Part shown: positions 41,870-48,365 of the stretch, one piece after another
Numbering within the stretch: position 1 is the stretch's first letter
Layout: every line of letters starts with the position of its first letter
Source of the DNA: a virus
DNA: 64,000 bases
Strand: one strand, 5' to 3'
IMG/VR virus record: IMGVR_UViG_3300045256_000058
Span: 82,348-146,347 of that record
Program-made: the position numbers and the translations under genes
The notes under the pieces: model-generated
What the model was told of the DNA's origin: nothing
Databases searched by the model: none
The model's input: only the letters and a program-made list of their open reading frames with translations

Positions 41870-42106
41870 ATGTCTGAAACTAGATTGAACTGGTTAAACA
41901 CTAAAAAAGATTATATTCGTTACCTGTTTGCTCAAGCATTTGGTAATGCGGTAGCCGAAGTTGTAGCACAAGAGTTACGCTTCGGCTTTCGTATGGAAGA
42001 CAGATATGAGGATGTAATTAAATCATGCTGGCAAATGGCAGAAACAGCTACACAATTATTAGTTACGGAGGATGACGATGGAGAGTCTAGAGGAAAAGAT
42101 ATTTAA
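41870..42106 (+). CDS. Hypothetical helical protein
   Basis: 78 residues: YIRYLFAQAFGNAVAEVVAQ in the first half, acidic end. Overlaps the next gene. Function unknown. Confidence 0.6.
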   Translation: MSETRLNWLNTKKDYIRYLFAQAFGNAVAEVVAQELRFGFRMEDRYEDVIKSCWQMAETATQLLVTEDDDGESRGKDI

Positions 42107-42260
42107 CTATATTCGAGACAACCTTGACATTAGCCTGGAAAGAAGCTACGATAGTGATTATGGTAGTTATAATACAGGACTACATCTTACAGTCTTTCTA
42201 ACAAATCCTAAGACTGGACAGCAAGAAAGAATTATTTCTGAATATGTAACTCTAGATTAA
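42078..42260 (+). CDS. Hypothetical small protein
   Basis: 60 residues from ATG 42078 behind GGAGG; ATG 42072 is also in frame. LEEKIFNYIRDNLDISLE then a beta part (LHLTVFLTNPKTGQQ). Function unknown. Confidence 0.55.
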   Translation: MESLEEKIFNYIRDNLDISLERSYDSDYGSYNTGLHLTVFLTNPKTGQQERIISEYVTLD

Positions 42261-42266
42261 GAGTTT

Positions 42267-42339
42267 GCTTCTTGATGCAGCTAGTGAAGCGACTTGTCTT
42301 ACAAACAAGGACTGAGAGGGGCGGAACCTCTAAGAAGCA
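42267..42339 (+). tRNA. tRNA-Val (anticodon TAC) with atypical elbow
   Basis: Acceptor GCTTCTT/AAGAAGC, D-arm TGC/GCG, anticodon arm CTTGT-CTTACAA-ACAAG, T-stem AGAGG/CCTCT. The T-loop is GGCGGAA instead of TTCRANY, and the D-loop AGCTAGTGAA lacks the GG pair. Position 8 is G. Otherwise well folded. Confidence 0.75.
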
Positions 42340-42508
42340 TATCGAAACCCTGGTCACAATCGAAATTCATAATGCCCTTGAATAGGAGAGGGAGATAAAG
42401 AATTACCAGATGCAGCGTTGTAGAGAGCCTCTTAAGAACAGGACGATACAACTCTTAGGTGGACGCATAGCTTATGCTGGTTTCGAGAGTATTATTACGG
42501 TGACAATT
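42340..42508 (+). other. Gene-free spacer with hairpins
   Basis: 170 nt with no convincing gene. GTTGTA pairs with TACAAC (about 42407-42447) and GCATA-GCT-TATGC forms a hairpin near 42465. The frame of the next gene runs through it but without a usable start. May be a processed spacer RNA. Confidence 0.3.
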
Positions 42509-42832
42509 ATGAGAGATGATAGTAAGTTACTTTTACAATACTTTCTTCGTCATGGAGATGTAGTTGAGAAAGCATTGATTGATTCTGTGACAGAGGGTTC
42601 ATCGTGGGATAATGAGCTGTCTGTAAATACTTGGTTATTGTCCACAATATTAATTGATTATTTTTGGACAAGGTTTGTTAAGTTACTTGAGTCTATTCCC
42701 GATGCAGAGGATAGAGACTTATTTATTTCCATTGCAAAGTATGTAGTTGGGAGTAATTTGGGGTTCAAAGAAGTTTCAACTGAGTTTATTAACAGAAAGA
42801 TAGAGCAGACTAAACATGCGAGTATGGCGTAA
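42509..42832 (+). CDS. Hypothetical helical protein
   Basis: 107 residues from ATG 42509. KLLLQYFLRHGDVVEKALID and a C-terminal helix ending KIEQTKHASMA. Its last 15 nt overlap the tRNA-Leu gene. Function unknown. Confidence 0.6.
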   Translation: MRDDSKLLLQYFLRHGDVVEKALIDSVTEGSSWDNELSVNTWLLSTILIDYFWTRFVKLLESIPDAEDRDLFISIAKYVVGSNLGFKEVSTEFINRKIEQTKHASMA

Positions 42833-42898
42833 TGGTAGCCGCGTCAGTCTTAGAAACTGATGTCTTCGGGCGTGTAGGTTCGACTCCTATTACTCGCA
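42818..42898 (+). tRNA. tRNA-Leu (anticodon TAG)
   Basis: Acceptor GCGAGTA/TACTCGC, D-arm GCG/CGC, anticodon arm TCAGT-CTTAGAA-ACTGA, class II variable arm with a TCTTCGGG turn, T-arm GTAGG-TTCGACT-CCTAT. Reads CUA/CUN. Overlaps the preceding gene's 3' end. Confidence 0.9.
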
Positions 42899-43088
42899 TC
42901 CCCTTCGTAAATTGCAAACACCTTTAACAAGTGAATGTAATTTATCGGGACACATCACCCTATGTGAGACGTGGGTACTACGGATTCCCAATTTTGTGTA
43001 GGTCGTGTAATTCAAAATTGGTGGTTATAACGTACCAAATAGCGCTAAACGTTAGACAGGGAGTGGAGTCATGAATTCACTCTCACTT
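42899..43088 (+). other. Structured spacer between tRNA genes
   Basis: 190 nt without a gene. A 9-bp hairpin CCAATTTTG/CAAAATTGG lies at about 42987-43022, and an AAATT/AATTT pairing lies near its start. It could be a small RNA or a degraded tRNA region. Confidence 0.35.
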
Positions 43089-43161
43089 CGAGCAGTAGTG
43101 TAATGGATTAGCACGAAGCGCTACGAACGCTTTAGTTTGGGTTCGAGTCCTGATTGCTCGG
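43089..43161 (+). tRNA. tRNA-Arg (anticodon ACG)
   Basis: Acceptor CGAGCAG/TTGCTCG, D-arm GTG/CAC, anticodon arm AAGCG-CTACGAA-CGCTT, T-arm TTGGG-TTCGAGT-CCTGA. ACG would need A34 to inosine editing by host TadA to read all CGN. Confidence 0.88.
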
Positions 43162-43341
43162 TTGAGCCAGTACCTCTAAGCTGCTTGCTCACCCAACGAC
43201 TGTTGAGGGTTACTAGACAGCAGATATTTGATAATTTTTGCTGAGTAAAATTATACGCAATACTCATAACTTATACGGTTGTTAGAGGGCTATGCAAAGT
43301 TAGGGAGTATGCTTCGACATCTTAAGCACTGTCGAGGCTAT
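43162..43341 (+). other. Structured spacer between tRNA genes
   Basis: 180 nt without a gene. CCTCTAA near 43174 can pair with TTAGAGG near 43283 to enclose about 100 nt, with an inner GAGTA/TACTC hairpin. A closed-stem RNA like those at 48108 and 49354 is possible. Confidence 0.35.
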
Positions 43342-43412
43342 GGAGCATAACGCAATGGGTGCGCGGCTTGGCTTTCAACCAAGTGTAAAGGGTTCGAGTC
43401 CCTTATGCTCTT
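43342..43412 (+). tRNA. tRNA-Glu (anticodon TTC)
   Basis: Acceptor GGAGCAT/ATGCTCT, D-arm with CGC/GCG, anticodon arm CTTGG-CTTTCAA-CCAAG, T-arm AAGGG-TTCGAGT-CCCTT. Reads GAA/GAG. Confidence 0.9.
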
Positions 43413-43442
43413 TTCGGTTTGCGTTATATAGGAGAAACCAGT

Positions 43443-43628
43443 ATGGGAAAAACTATTCAAGATTTTCTCATGGAATCAGGAGCGAAATATTCGTCATTGT
43501 TAGGTGAATGCTACGAGACTTTCGTTTCAGATGTACTTGAGGGGAATTATGATTTAGCTTTAGAATTATTATTAACTTGCTCTTCTGAAAAAGCAGTAGA
43601 AGCTGAAAAGGTTATCAGTCTACTGTAG
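43443..43628 (+). CDS. Hypothetical small acidic protein
   Basis: 61 residues from ATG 43443 with AGGAG upstream: a helical stretch TIQDFLMESGAKYSSLLGEC and an acidic end. It lies between tRNA genes. Function unknown. Confidence 0.6.
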   Translation: MGKTIQDFLMESGAKYSSLLGECYETFVSDVLEGNYDLALELLLTCSSEKAVEAEKVISLL

Positions 43629-43636
43629 AAGTGATA

Positions 43637-43689
43637 TGCGGGGCTTGTGAGGACAGTGTACATTCGGGGTTCGACTCCCCTCCCCGCAT
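43637..43689 (+). tRNA. Minimal tRNA-like gene (acceptor plus T-arm only)
   Basis: Acceptor TGCGGGG/CCCCGCA and T-arm with GGGG-TTCGACT-CCCC are intact, but only about 22 nt lie between them, too few for both D-arm and anticodon arm. Either a tRNA pseudogene with an internal deletion or a minihelix-type RNA mimicking the RNase P/CCA-enzyme substrate. Confidence 0.6.
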
Positions 43690-43696
43690 CTAGTAT

Positions 43697-43768
43697 CTCT
43701 GGGATGCCGAAGTAGATAGGCGAAAGATTGCAACCCTTTTGTAGCAGGCGCAAGTCCTGTCCCAGAGT
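43697..43768 (+). tRNA. tRNA-Cys (anticodon GCA) with atypical elbow
   Basis: Acceptor CTCTGGG/CCCAGAG, D-arm GCC/GGC, anticodon arm AAAGA-TTGCAAC-CCTTT (A31-C39 mismatch), T-arm GCAGG-CGCAAGT-CCTGT. The T-loop is CGCAAGT and the D-loop GAAGTAGATA lacks GG. Reads UGC/UGU. Confidence 0.8.
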
Positions 43769-43775
43769 CTTATAA

Positions 43776-43847
43776 CGCAGTGTAGCTTAATGGTAGAGCA
43801 TGAAATTCATATCTTCAGGGGTGGTAGTTCGACTCTACCCACTGCGA
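43776..43847 (+). tRNA. tRNA with anticodon CAT (Met, or Ile2 after lysidine)
   Basis: Acceptor CGCAGTG/CACTGCG, D-arm GCTT/GAGC, anticodon arm TGAAA-TTCATAT-CTTCA (A31-C39 mismatch), T-arm GGTAG-TTCGACT-CTACC. It lacks initiator features such as GGG/CCC in the anticodon stem. The loop TTCATAT resembles that of the Ile(TAT) tRNA, so Ile2 is plausible. Confidence 0.85.
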
Positions 43848-43860
43848 TTAGGAGGTAAAT

Positions 43861-44352
43861 ATGTTATTAGATTTGATTCACAAAATTGCGGCATTTTATA
43901 AACGAATAGGTAAATATAAAGTTATTATGGGTCGAGAGAATCCAGATAAGCTTTATTTAGAAAGACATTACTTACTGTTTCCTATGTCCTGGGAAAAGTT
44001 TATGCCTTTCAATGTTTATCTACATCGTTTTCATGAGTCTGATGATGAAGCTTGGAATGTACTTCATGACCATCCCTGGAATTGGATAAGTATTATTCTA
44101 ACGGGTAAGTATATGGAAACTAAAAAGACTGAGAATGGATTTAGTTTTCATGAAAGAAAAGCTGGAAGCATTCGTTTTGGTAAAGCTGATGATGCTCACC
44201 GAGTAGACTTAATTACTGACCCAGAAGTAGAAGAAATTTGGACAATTTTTATTACTGGTAGAAGATTTAGAGACTGGGGTTTTGTTAAAGACGGTCAATG
44301 GACATTCTGGAAAGATTATCTGGGTCTAAATAGACAGCACAAGGAGATTTAA
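43861..44352 (+). CDS. Cupin-fold protein
   Basis: 163 residues, AGGAGGTAA upstream of ATG. The core is FNVYLHRFHESDDEAWNVL, HDHPWNWISIILTGKY, RKAGSIRFGKADDAHRV and GRRFRDWGFVKDG, a single cupin barrel with His ligands (HDHPW, AHRV). Small phage cupins of this pattern are common and unassigned; metal binding is expected, the substrate unknown. Confidence 0.75.
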   Translation: MLLDLIHKIAAFYKRIGKYKVIMGRENPDKLYLERHYLLFPMSWEKFMPFNVYLHRFHESDDEAWNVLHDHPWNWISIILTGKYMETKKTENGFSFHERKAGSIRFGKADDAHRVDLITDPEVEEIWTIFITGRRFRDWGFVKDGQWTFWKDYLGLNRQHKEI

Positions 44353-44544
44353 TGAAATATGGTTTCGGAGCTAATTACATCCTGCTTACATATTTTGACA
44401 GAGTGGTACTATCTTTCGGTAAATTACTTGCTATCTTTAGCCCAAGACACAACCCTGATGACTACGATTTCGGAGATACTGTTATCTATTGGAACGGTCG
44501 TTTGGTTCTTTATCTTGATTGACGATATAGAGAGTAGAAAGTAA
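44352..44544 (+). CDS. One or two overlapping small genes in different frames
   Basis: AAGGAGA lies before two ATGs. ATG 44352, overlapping the cupin stop, opens 56 residues ending at 44522 (MKYGFGANYILLTYFDRVVL...). ATG 44359, in another frame, opens 61 residues ending at 44544 with a hydrophobic segment SIGTVVWFFILI; its stop overlaps the next ATG. Spacing favours the first start, coupling to the next gene favours the second. Both may be made. Confidence 0.5.
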
Positions 44545-44816
44545 TGGTTTACAATCCTTTTGATACGATTTGGAAGTTTTCCGTATTTAGATATGACGGA
44601 ATTTATACTTCTCCTCGCATGAATCTATTTGATATTTATGCGAAGTTACAATCTTGGTACTCACTTGACGAAGTATCTTATACAGTATTTCTAGCTTCCC
44701 TAAAGGATTTACTTCTAAAGGGCGATAGTACAATCAAAGTTGGATACAGTGACTACCATATTTTCATTGATGACAATTCTATTAGCACCAATAGCGCAGA
44801 GCTTGCAGCAGCATGA
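44544..44816 (+). CDS. Hypothetical protein
   Basis: 90 residues, aromatic-rich (YNPFDTIWKFSVFRYDGIYT). Overlaps the genes on both sides. Function unknown. Confidence 0.6.
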   Translation: MVYNPFDTIWKFSVFRYDGIYTSPRMNLFDIYAKLQSWYSLDEVSYTVFLASLKDLLLKGDSTIKVGYSDYHIFIDDNSISTNSAELAAA

Positions 44817-45160
44817 GCGAAACATTAACTACGACATCTAATGAAGAATTAGATATTGATTCATTATTCGATGAGTTAAATACTCCATTTACATTTCTTC
44901 AATTTCTATCTACTGATGGGGAAATGAAACATCATAGATTTGATTTGGTTAGAAAATTTCCTACTGACCTAGATGTAAATGAAGTTACATATCCCATTAA
45001 ACATGGTGGTTTTACTGGCGTATGCGTAGGAAGAGATGGTGATGGCTACTTTGTTGCCTCGGATAGAGCAAGAAGTTTTAGCTTTCCCACTATTGATAGT
45101 ATTCCAGATGATGTAATACTTCGTCTAGGTCAAACATTTAATCTTCGTCCACTATTCTAG
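44813..45160 (+). CDS. Hypothetical acidic protein
   Basis: 115 residues with an acidic start and VGRDGDGYFVASDRARSFSF. 4-nt overlap with the gene before. A hairpin follows. Function unknown. Confidence 0.65.
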   Translation: MSETLTTTSNEELDIDSLFDELNTPFTFLQFLSTDGEMKHHRFDLVRKFPTDLDVNEVTYPIKHGGFTGVCVGRDGDGYFVASDRARSFSFPTIDSIPDDVILRLGQTFNLRPLF

Positions 45161-45182
45161 TTGTTATGTTGTATCATATTTT

Positions 45183-45207
45183 GGAAAAGTGAAGTGCTTT
45201 TCCTTTC
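45183..45207 (+). terminator. Terminator-like hairpin
   Basis: GGAAAAG (45183-45189) pairs with CTTTTCC (45197-45203), followed by TTTC. Lies directly before tRNA-Tyr. Confidence 0.55.
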
Positions 45208-45209
45208 TT

Positions 45210-45293
45210 GGGTAGGTATGCAAATTGGCTGAAGCAACCTGTCTGTAAAACAGTCGTCCCTGACCGTTGGGGGTTCGAATCCCTCCCTACCCA
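45210..45293 (+). tRNA. tRNA-Tyr (anticodon GTA)
   Basis: Acceptor GGGTAGG/CCTACCC, anticodon stem CTGT/ACAG with loop CTGTAAA, class II variable arm, T-arm GGGGG-TTCGAAT-CCCTC. Reads UAC/UAU and is also near-cognate to UAG. Confidence 0.9.
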
Positions 45294-45309
45294 TTTTCAA
45301 GGTGATAAT

Positions 45310-45555
45310 ATGAAATTTTTTGATGTAAAACCTAATTGGAATTGGAAAGAATTCTATTTTGAATTACCCTTTTCAAACGGTAATATTTGGATTGAATGTG
45401 ACTTAGATAATAACGTTTACTATGACATTAGTATTCGTAAAATGTACAATGTTAAACCTAAATTTCAACGACTACTTGGAACTAGAGATTCAATGACTTT
45501 ACTTTCTATTGGATTTTTAATTCCTTTTCGTAAATCTAGTAATGGAGCAATTTAG
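45310..45555 (+). CDS. Hypothetical protein
   Basis: 81 residues from ATG 45310, aromatic-rich: VKPNWNWKEFYFELPF, then beta strands. Overlaps nothing upstream. Function unknown. Confidence 0.6.
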   Translation: MKFFDVKPNWNWKEFYFELPFSNGNIWIECDLDNNVYYDISIRKMYNVKPKFQRLLGTRDSMTLLSIGFLIPFRKSSNGAI

Positions 45556-45556
45556 C

Positions 45557-45763
45557 ATGTCAGACCCTAAAGAAGAAGCAAAGCAATTAATAGCCCAAGA
45601 TTTGTCACCGAATCAATATGTAAGCAGAGAAGGTGATGATAGAAACTCTTATCGTGTTGCTGGGAAAGTTTATTCCGAAGCTAACGATGGAAGTGTAGAC
45701 CAAATTGTTATTGAAGTAGGTAGTGAGGTCAGAACTATGAATGTATCTGATATGAGTCTATGA
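45557..45763 (+). CDS. Hypothetical small acidic protein
   Basis: 68 residues from ATG 45557 (GGAG 9 nt upstream; ATG 45542 also in frame). SDPKEEAKQLIAQDLSPNQY then an SH3-like beta part. Function unknown. Confidence 0.55.
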   Translation: MSDPKEEAKQLIAQDLSPNQYVSREGDDRNSYRVAGKVYSEANDGSVDQIVIEVGSEVRTMNVSDMSL

Positions 45764-45909
45764 TTGAATTAATATCATTATTCGTGGGATTTCTAAGCAT
45801 TACTGGTGGTGGAGCTAGTTTAGCTCAAGAACTAGACAGTAGTGACCGTAAACCTACTTTTCTCGATGACCAAGAGGCTGGTAGGGTAAAGAGTAGACCA
45901 GCAAAATAA
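45760..45909 (+). CDS. 49-residue protein with hydrophobic start
   Basis: ATG 45760 overlaps the previous stop. ELISLFVGFLSITGGGASLA is a hydrophobic lead that could be a signal or anchor; the rest is acidic then basic. Function unknown. Confidence 0.5.
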   Translation: MIELISLFVGFLSITGGGASLAQELDSSDRKPTFLDDQEAGRVKSRPAK

Positions 45910-45912
45910 CAT

Positions 45913-45997
45913 GGAAGGTTGACAGAGTGGTAATGTGCTGCACTGCTAACGCTAGGCTAGGGTAACACCTACAGGAGTTCGATTCTCTTACCTTCCG
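45913..45997 (+). tRNA. tRNA-Ser (anticodon GCT)
   Basis: Acceptor GGAAGGT/ACCTTCC, anticodon loop CTGCTAA, class II variable arm, T-arm AGGAG-TTCGATT-CTCTT. The anticodon stem is imperfect (needs a bulge). Reads AGC/AGU. Confidence 0.8.
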
Positions 45998-46066
45998 CTT
46001 ACAGTTAAGGAGTTATACGAAAACGTCTGATAGTGTGTTTCATAGCCAGTATAGTTAGCAATTTGA

Positions 46067-46096
46067 TTGACATATTTAATATCTGTCGCGTATAAT
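46067..46096 (+). promoter_or_regulatory. Sigma70-type promoter
   Basis: TTGACA (46067-46072), 18-nt spacer, TATAAT (46091-46096). It would drive tRNA-Phe and probably the release factor gene downstream. Confidence 0.8.
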
Positions 46097-46137
46097 TATT
46101 GAATGGTGAAAAACCAAATATTGAATGCGGCAGACAT

Positions 46138-46210
46138 GGAATCTTGGTGAAGATGGTTCTCACGTCTGTCTGAAGAACAGAAGAATCCAGTTCGATTCTG
46201 GGAGATTCCA
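46138..46210 (+). tRNA. tRNA-Phe (anticodon GAA)
   Basis: Acceptor GGAATCT/AGATTCC, anticodon arm TCTGT-CTGAAGA-ACAGA, T-arm TCCAG-TTCGATT-CTGGG. Reads UUC/UUU. Confidence 0.9.
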
Positions 46211-46213
46211 TTA

Positions 46214-46435
46214 ATGGAAATGAACACTAATACGACTTTCGACAACAGATTAGATTTTATCGGACGAAACAGCAGTGCCATAGTTTGTATCTATGTAAAA
46301 ACCTTGCTTGAAGAACTTTCATGTAACGACAAACTAAAGACGGAGTACGAAGAGTGGCTTTCAAAAAGAGCTGAATTACGGCACAAGATATACGAAGCTT
46401 GCTCACAATCAACAGAAATACAGGTGACATTATGA
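46214..46435 (+). CDS. Hypothetical small protein
   Basis: 73 residues: MEMNTNTTFDNRLDFIGRNS onward, with a helical acidic second half. Its stop overlaps the release factor ATG, coupling the two. Function unknown. Confidence 0.6.
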   Translation: MEMNTNTTFDNRLDFIGRNSSAIVCIYVKTLLEELSCNDKLKTEYEEWLSKRAELRHKIYEACSQSTEIQVTL

Positions 46436-47112
46436 AACTAAGTATTGAAATCAGACCCGGAGAAGGTGGAAAGGATGCTCAATTGTTAGTATCCACAGTA
46501 GCAGATATGTATAGAAGCTATTGTTCTAGAAGTGATATTAAATACTCTGTTATTTCAGACGGGCTTAATTAGCTGACAATCGAAGTAGAGGGAAAGGAAA
46601 AAGTTGTCAAGCCCCTACTTCAAGAAGCTGGAGGACATAGATTTCAACGTATTCCTCCTACAGAGAAAAGTGGAAGAGTTCATACCTCTACAGTTACAGT
46701 AGCGGTAATGGAAATATCTTCAACCTCTTATTCTATTTCTAGAGACGACATTAAAGTTAGAACTACTAAAGACAGTGGTGCTGGTGGTCAACATAGAAAT
46801 AAGACTGAAAGTTGTGTGGTAATGAAACATGAGCCAACAGGAATCACAGTCAAAGCAGCAAAGAAATCCCAACATCAAAACCGAAAGAATGCAAAGAAAG
46901 AACTTGAAGTTCGAGTACAGCATTGGCATCAGAAAAATGAAAAGATTGCTGAAGATGAAACTCGACGCATTCAAGTAGGTAGCGGAATGAGAGGGGATAA
47001 GGTTCGTACCTATCGTGAAAGAGATGATATTGTAATTAATCATATTTCTAACGGTAAGGCACGTTACTCCGATATATTGAGCGGAAGGTTAGAAAAAATA
47101 TGGCAGAGCTAG
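46432..47112 (+). CDS. RF1-type peptide chain release factor with in-frame UAG
   Basis: 226 codons plus stop from ATG 46432. MKLSIEIRPGEGGKDAQLLV matches the start of RF domain 2. After codon 46 comes TAG (46570-46572), and the same frame continues through LTIEVEGKEKVVKPLL, AGGHRFQRIPPTEKSGRVHT, GAGGQHRNKTES and an RF-like C-terminus to TAG 47112. PPT fits the P-x-T anticodon motif of RF1 (UAA/UAG) and GGQ is the catalytic motif. Domain 1 is missing. UAG followed by C is a leaky context, so readthrough controlled by RF1 activity is likely. A loss-of-function mutation is the alternative. Confidence 0.85.
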
Positions 47113-47663
47113 GTAAAGTTCTTATTGTAGATATTGAATCTACTTGTTGGGAACAAGGTAAACAACCGAAAGACCAATCTTCTGAGATTATTGAAATCGG
47201 ATTGTCATTAGTTGATACGAAAGACTTAAAAATTATCTTTACCGATTCGTGGTTAATTCAACCAACTGAATCACAAATATCTGGTTTTTGTACTACATTA
47301 ACTGGTATTACTCCAAATATGCCGGGAGCAGGTTATAGAACTTTCTATGACTCTTTAATGTATCTTCGTAATAACTATAACTCTAAGAAAGTTGCTTGGG
47401 GAAGCTGGGGTAATTACGATAGAAAGATGTTTCAAAATCAATGTTCATCGAGAGGTGAGTCGTATCCATTTAGTGACACTCATATTAATGTAAAGAATTT
47501 ATTTGCATTAGGCAGAGGGTTAGAAAGAGAAGTAGGCATGGCTGAAGCTCTTAAGTACGAAGGCATGGATTTGATTGGAAACCACCATCGAGCAGGTGAT
47601 GATTCGTTGAATATTGCTCGACTTTATATCTCTTTACTTAGAGACTTACGCAGAGGTAATTAG
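47100..47663 (+). CDS. DEDDh 3'-5' exonuclease, ERI-1-like
   Basis: 187 residues, overlapping the release factor gene by 13 nt. IVDIESTCWE holds the DxE of motif I, AWGSWGNYDRKMF motif II with Asp, and HHRAGDDSLNIARL motif III with H...D. The order and WG-x-W-G-x-YD pattern fit ERI-1/oligoribonuclease-type RNA exonucleases. It may trim RNA, possibly the phage tRNAs or small RNAs. Confidence 0.85.
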   Translation: MAELGKVLIVDIESTCWEQGKQPKDQSSEIIEIGLSLVDTKDLKIIFTDSWLIQPTESQISGFCTTLTGITPNMPGAGYRTFYDSLMYLRNNYNSKKVAWGSWGNYDRKMFQNQCSSRGESYPFSDTHINVKNLFALGRGLEREVGMAEALKYEGMDLIGNHHRAGDDSLNIARLYISLLRDLRRGN

Positions 47664-47664
47664 A

Positions 47665-47970
47665 ATGGCTAAACCGTTAAATGAGATTGAACAACTCAAA
47701 CAAAATATGACTGCTATGTTTGCACTTCAAATGGCAGCTTTTGGCTTACAACTACAACAAGCTGTGGGACTTAGCAACAAGAAGCGTGAAGAAGGAATGA
47801 ATGTTCTTCGTCAAGCATCTGAATTAGTAAATGAAATGCAAGCTAGTATTCGCTACGAAGAAGAAACAGAAAGTGCAACTGAGCAAGTAGAGACTTCTGA
47901 AGATGATTTAGAAGAGGATATTTGGGATGCTATTGAGCGTCGTCTTCTTAAAAGTGTAATGGGGGCTTAG
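47665..47970 (+). CDS. Coiled-coil protein
   Basis: 101 residues from ATG 47665, 2 nt after the exonuclease stop. Long helices with Gln/Met (LNEIEQLKQNMTAMFALQMA), then a very acidic segment. Its last 10 nt lie inside the tRNA-Ala gene. Function unknown. Confidence 0.65.
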   Translation: MAKPLNEIEQLKQNMTAMFALQMAAFGLQLQQAVGLSNKKREEGMNVLRQASELVNEMQASIRYEEETESATEQVETSEDDLEEDIWDAIERRLLKSVMGA

Positions 47971-48032
47971 TGGTAATGGCAGCACGTTGCTTTTGCACGG
48001 CAAAGGTAGGAGTTCGATTCTCCTAGCTTCCA
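47961..48032 (+). tRNA. tRNA-Ala (anticodon TGC)
   Basis: Acceptor GGGGGCT/AGCTTCC (two G-T), D-arm GTG/CAC, anticodon arm TTGCT-TTTGCAC-GGCAA, T-arm AGGAG-TTCGATT-CTCCT. The TAG of the previous gene is within its 5' end, so processing would cut that mRNA at its stop. Confidence 0.88.
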
Positions 48033-48034
48033 CT

Positions 48035-48108
48035 GTGACTGTAGCATAATGGCTTGAATGCACTGGACTGTGAATCCGGTAATACGAGTTCGATTCTCGT
48101 CAGTCACC
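48035..48108 (+). tRNA. tRNA-His (anticodon GTG)
   Basis: Acceptor GTGACTG/CAGTCAC with C73, D-arm GCA/TGC, anticodon arm CTGGA-CTGTGAA-TCCGG, T-arm ACGAG-TTCGATT-CTCGT. The base before G1 is T, so the usual G-1 is not encoded. Confidence 0.88.
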
Positions 48109-48186
48109 TAAAGATTAGTGATTTGTATCCCGCCTTAAGCCTTTATGGTGACAAAGCTTAGATATGGCGCTAAGACTAATCTTTAG
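48108..48186 (+). ncRNA. Closed-stem small RNA, 79 nt
   Basis: CTAAAGATTAGT (48108-48119) and ACTAATCTTTAG (48175-48186) form a perfect 12-bp stem. Inside, CGCC/GGCG and TTAAGC/GCTTAG (one G-T) stack with an apical loop holding ATGGTGA. It follows tRNA-His directly, so it could be freed by tRNA processing. Shape resembles a Y RNA; no UCAGCAA motif is present. Confidence 0.6.
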
Positions 48187-48235
48187 CAGATGAAAACACG
48201 CTAGAACTGCTTTAACAAAAACTAGCGGACTTATG

Positions 48236-48316
48236 GGAAGAGTATTAAACACCTCAGTTATGAGATGTCCCGCAAATTACTAATGGTAAATGTTGGTTCG
48301 AATCCATCCTCTTCCC
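48236..48316 (+). tRNA. tRNA-like gene, anticodon unclear
   Basis: GGAAGAG/CTCTTCC acceptor and a T-arm with loop TTCGAAT (one mismatch in the stem). Between them a CTC/GAG hairpin stands where the D-arm should be and TTAC/GTAA encloses only five bases. A diverged tRNA or tRNA mimic. Upstream lies a CGCTAG/CTAGCG hairpin (48199-48226). Confidence 0.45.
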
Positions 48317-48365
48317 CTGTACTGAAAATGGTACTATTATATGTGACACTATCTTTGCCACATAT

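Noticed and set aside
46036-46066. TTAGCAATTTGATTGAC as another UCAGCAA element
   Set aside because: No flanking stem could be found and the sequence is part of a near-consensus promoter.
46570-46572. General recoding of UAG as sense (code 15) to explain the in-frame TAG
   Set aside because: Many genes across the window end at TAG and read cleanly up to it, including the release factor itself at 47112, and no tRNA with anticodon CTA was found. The in-frame UAG is therefore special to this gene.
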